Source: Alteromonas confluentis (GTDB lineage: Bacteria; Pseudomonadota; Gammaproteobacteria; Enterobacterales; Alteromonadaceae). Taken from it: a DNA stretch of 64,000 nt. How positions within the stretch are numbered: position 1 is the stretch's first letter; every line of letters starts with the position of its first letter. Below are positions 63,284 through 64,000 of this stretch, in pieces. The notes beneath the pieces were generated by a model. It had not been told where the DNA came from and did not search any database. It was given only the letters and a program-made list of their open reading frames with translations. A program made the translations under genes and the position numbers. The stretch is from NCBI RefSeq assembly GCF_001757105.1, contig NZ_MDHN01000039.1, positions 21,020 through 85,019 on the forward strand, in the 5' to 3' direction.

Positions 63284-64000
63284 ATGTTACCTCGCGATAT
63301 GACTATTGCGGATTACGATCCGGAACTGGCAGATGCCATGGCGAAAGAAGCTGAGCGTCAAGAGCACCACATCGAGCTCATCGCATCAGAGAACTATTGT
63401 AGCCCCCGAGTCATGGAAGCACAGGGTTCACAGCTGACTAATAAATATGCTGAAGGTTATCCTGGTAAGCGTTATTACGGTGGTTGTGAGCATGTAGACG
63501 TGGTTGAGCAATTAGCTATCGACCGTGCGAAGCAGCTGTTTGGTGCTGAATACGCGAACGTACAACCGCACGCAGGATCACAGGCCAATGCGGCAGCGTT
63601 CATGGCGCTGATCAACGCTGGCGATACCGTATTAGGTATGAGCCTGTCTGAAGGTGGTCACCTTACTCACGGTTCACACGTGAACTTCTCTGGTAAGACG
63701 TACAATGCAGTACAGTATGGTCTGAATCAGGAAACCGGCGAAATTGATTACGAGCAGGTTGAAGCACTGGCCCTTGAGCACAAGCCTAAGCTGATCATCG
63801 GTGGTTTCTCTGCTTACTCTAAAGTGGTTGATTGGGCCCGTTTCCGTGAAATAGCAGACAAAGTGGGTGCGTACCTGTTAGTCGACATGGCCCACGTTGC
63901 CGGTCTGATTGCTGCTGGCGTTTACCCAAGCCCACTGCCTCACGCACACGTGGTAACGACAACCACGCACAAAACACTGGCTGGCCCGCGTAGTGGTCTT
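63284..64000 (+). CDS. glyA: serine hydroxymethyltransferase, 5' part
   Basis: GlyA converts serine and tetrahydrofolate to glycine and methylene-tetrahydrofolate with PLP. The window contains the first 239 codons. The start ATG 63284 is preceded by AAGGAG and gives [15 protein letters not shown]. Conserved blocks are [52 protein letters not shown] and the PLP-lysine segment [14 protein letters not shown] (Lys230). The gene runs past the window end. Confidence 0.97.
   Translation, partial: MLPRDMTIADYDPELADAMAKEAERQEHHIELIASENYCSPRVMEAQGSQLTNKYAEGYPGKRYYGGCEHVDVVEQLAIDRAKQLFGAEYANVQPHAGSQANAAAFMALINAGDTVLGMSLSEGGHLTHGSHVNFSGKTYNAVQYGLNQETGEIDYEQVEALALEHKPKLIIGGFSAYSKVVDWARFREIADKVGAYLLVDMAHVAGLIAAGVYPSPLPHAHVVTTTTHKTLAGPRSGL

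Noticed and set aside
63139-63354. 71-codon frame overlapping the glyA start
   Set aside because: It is out of frame with glyA, begins in the promoter region and has no ribosome binding site.

Overview
The window reads as chromosomal DNA of a marine gammaproteobacterium, most likely Alteromonadales (an Alteromonas/Salinimonas-type Alteromonadaceae). That placement is inference from protein character and gene order, not a database result. It rests on the block tig-clpP-clpX-lon-hupB-ppiD, the blocks ribF-ileS-lspA-fkpB-ispH and nadB/rpoE-rseABC-lepA-lepB-rnc-era, an Oar-like TonB-dependent receptor, and a type IV minor-pilin cluster next to ispH. No insertion sequence, prophage, CRISPR array or rRNA is visible. 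Most of the window is core genome.

Layout. 1-62: 3' part of a tRNA-Pro. 335-9700: protein-folding and proteolysis block (trigger factor, ClpP, ClpX, Lon, HU, PpiD), interrupted by one MSHA-like prepilin gene on the opposite strand between clpX and lon. 9825-12192: two small unknown genes, then a BlaI-type repressor with an M56 peptidase fused to a TonB-like C-terminus. 12354-14998: an OlsF-type bifunctional acyltransferase and an LpxH-like metallophosphoesterase. 15005-15603: AT-rich, gene-free upstream region with an 18-bp perfect palindrome. 15604-18540: Oar-like receptor. 18773-26740: rpsT, murJ and the ribF-ileS-lspA-fkpB-ispH run.

26905-37365 is a pilus-tip island. A canonical pilV-pilW-pilX-pilY1-pilE operon faces a second set of four overlapping or closely spaced prepilin-like genes (FimT/GspH-, PilW/GspJ-, PilX/GspK- and PilV/GspI-like). 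Two more single pilin-like genes follow. With the gene beside lon, eleven prepilin-like genes lie in the window. The PilY1 vWA domain is interrupted by two related inserted domains, and a 14-bp sequence is repeated four times at the end of the second set.

37680-43104: glnB, slyD, ygfZ, sdhE-ygfX, a MaoC-like hydratase and nadB. 43325-50741: rpoE-rseA-rseB-rseC, lepA-lepB-rnc-era. A good sigma-E-type promoter precedes rpoE, and a terminator-like hairpin lies at the start of rseB. 50773-64000: pdxH, a TatD-family nuclease, a Sel1-like exported protein, ahpA/serB (divergent), a large double-PilZ protein, radA, a small PilZ protein, ettA, a stand-alone lpxD, an aspartate/glutamate-type racemase and the 5' part of glyA.

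Themes: envelope quality control recurs (Lon, PpiD, sigma-E with RseABC, LepB, LspA, MurJ, LpxD, LpxH-like, OlsF), and surface motility/adhesion and c-di-GMP sensing are strongly represented (pilin islands, PilY1, two PilZ proteins). The best candidates for something undescribed are the PilY1-less minor-pilin set with its tandem repeats, the PilY1 with a split vWA domain, the rseB-start hairpin, and the BlaI/M56-TonB pair.
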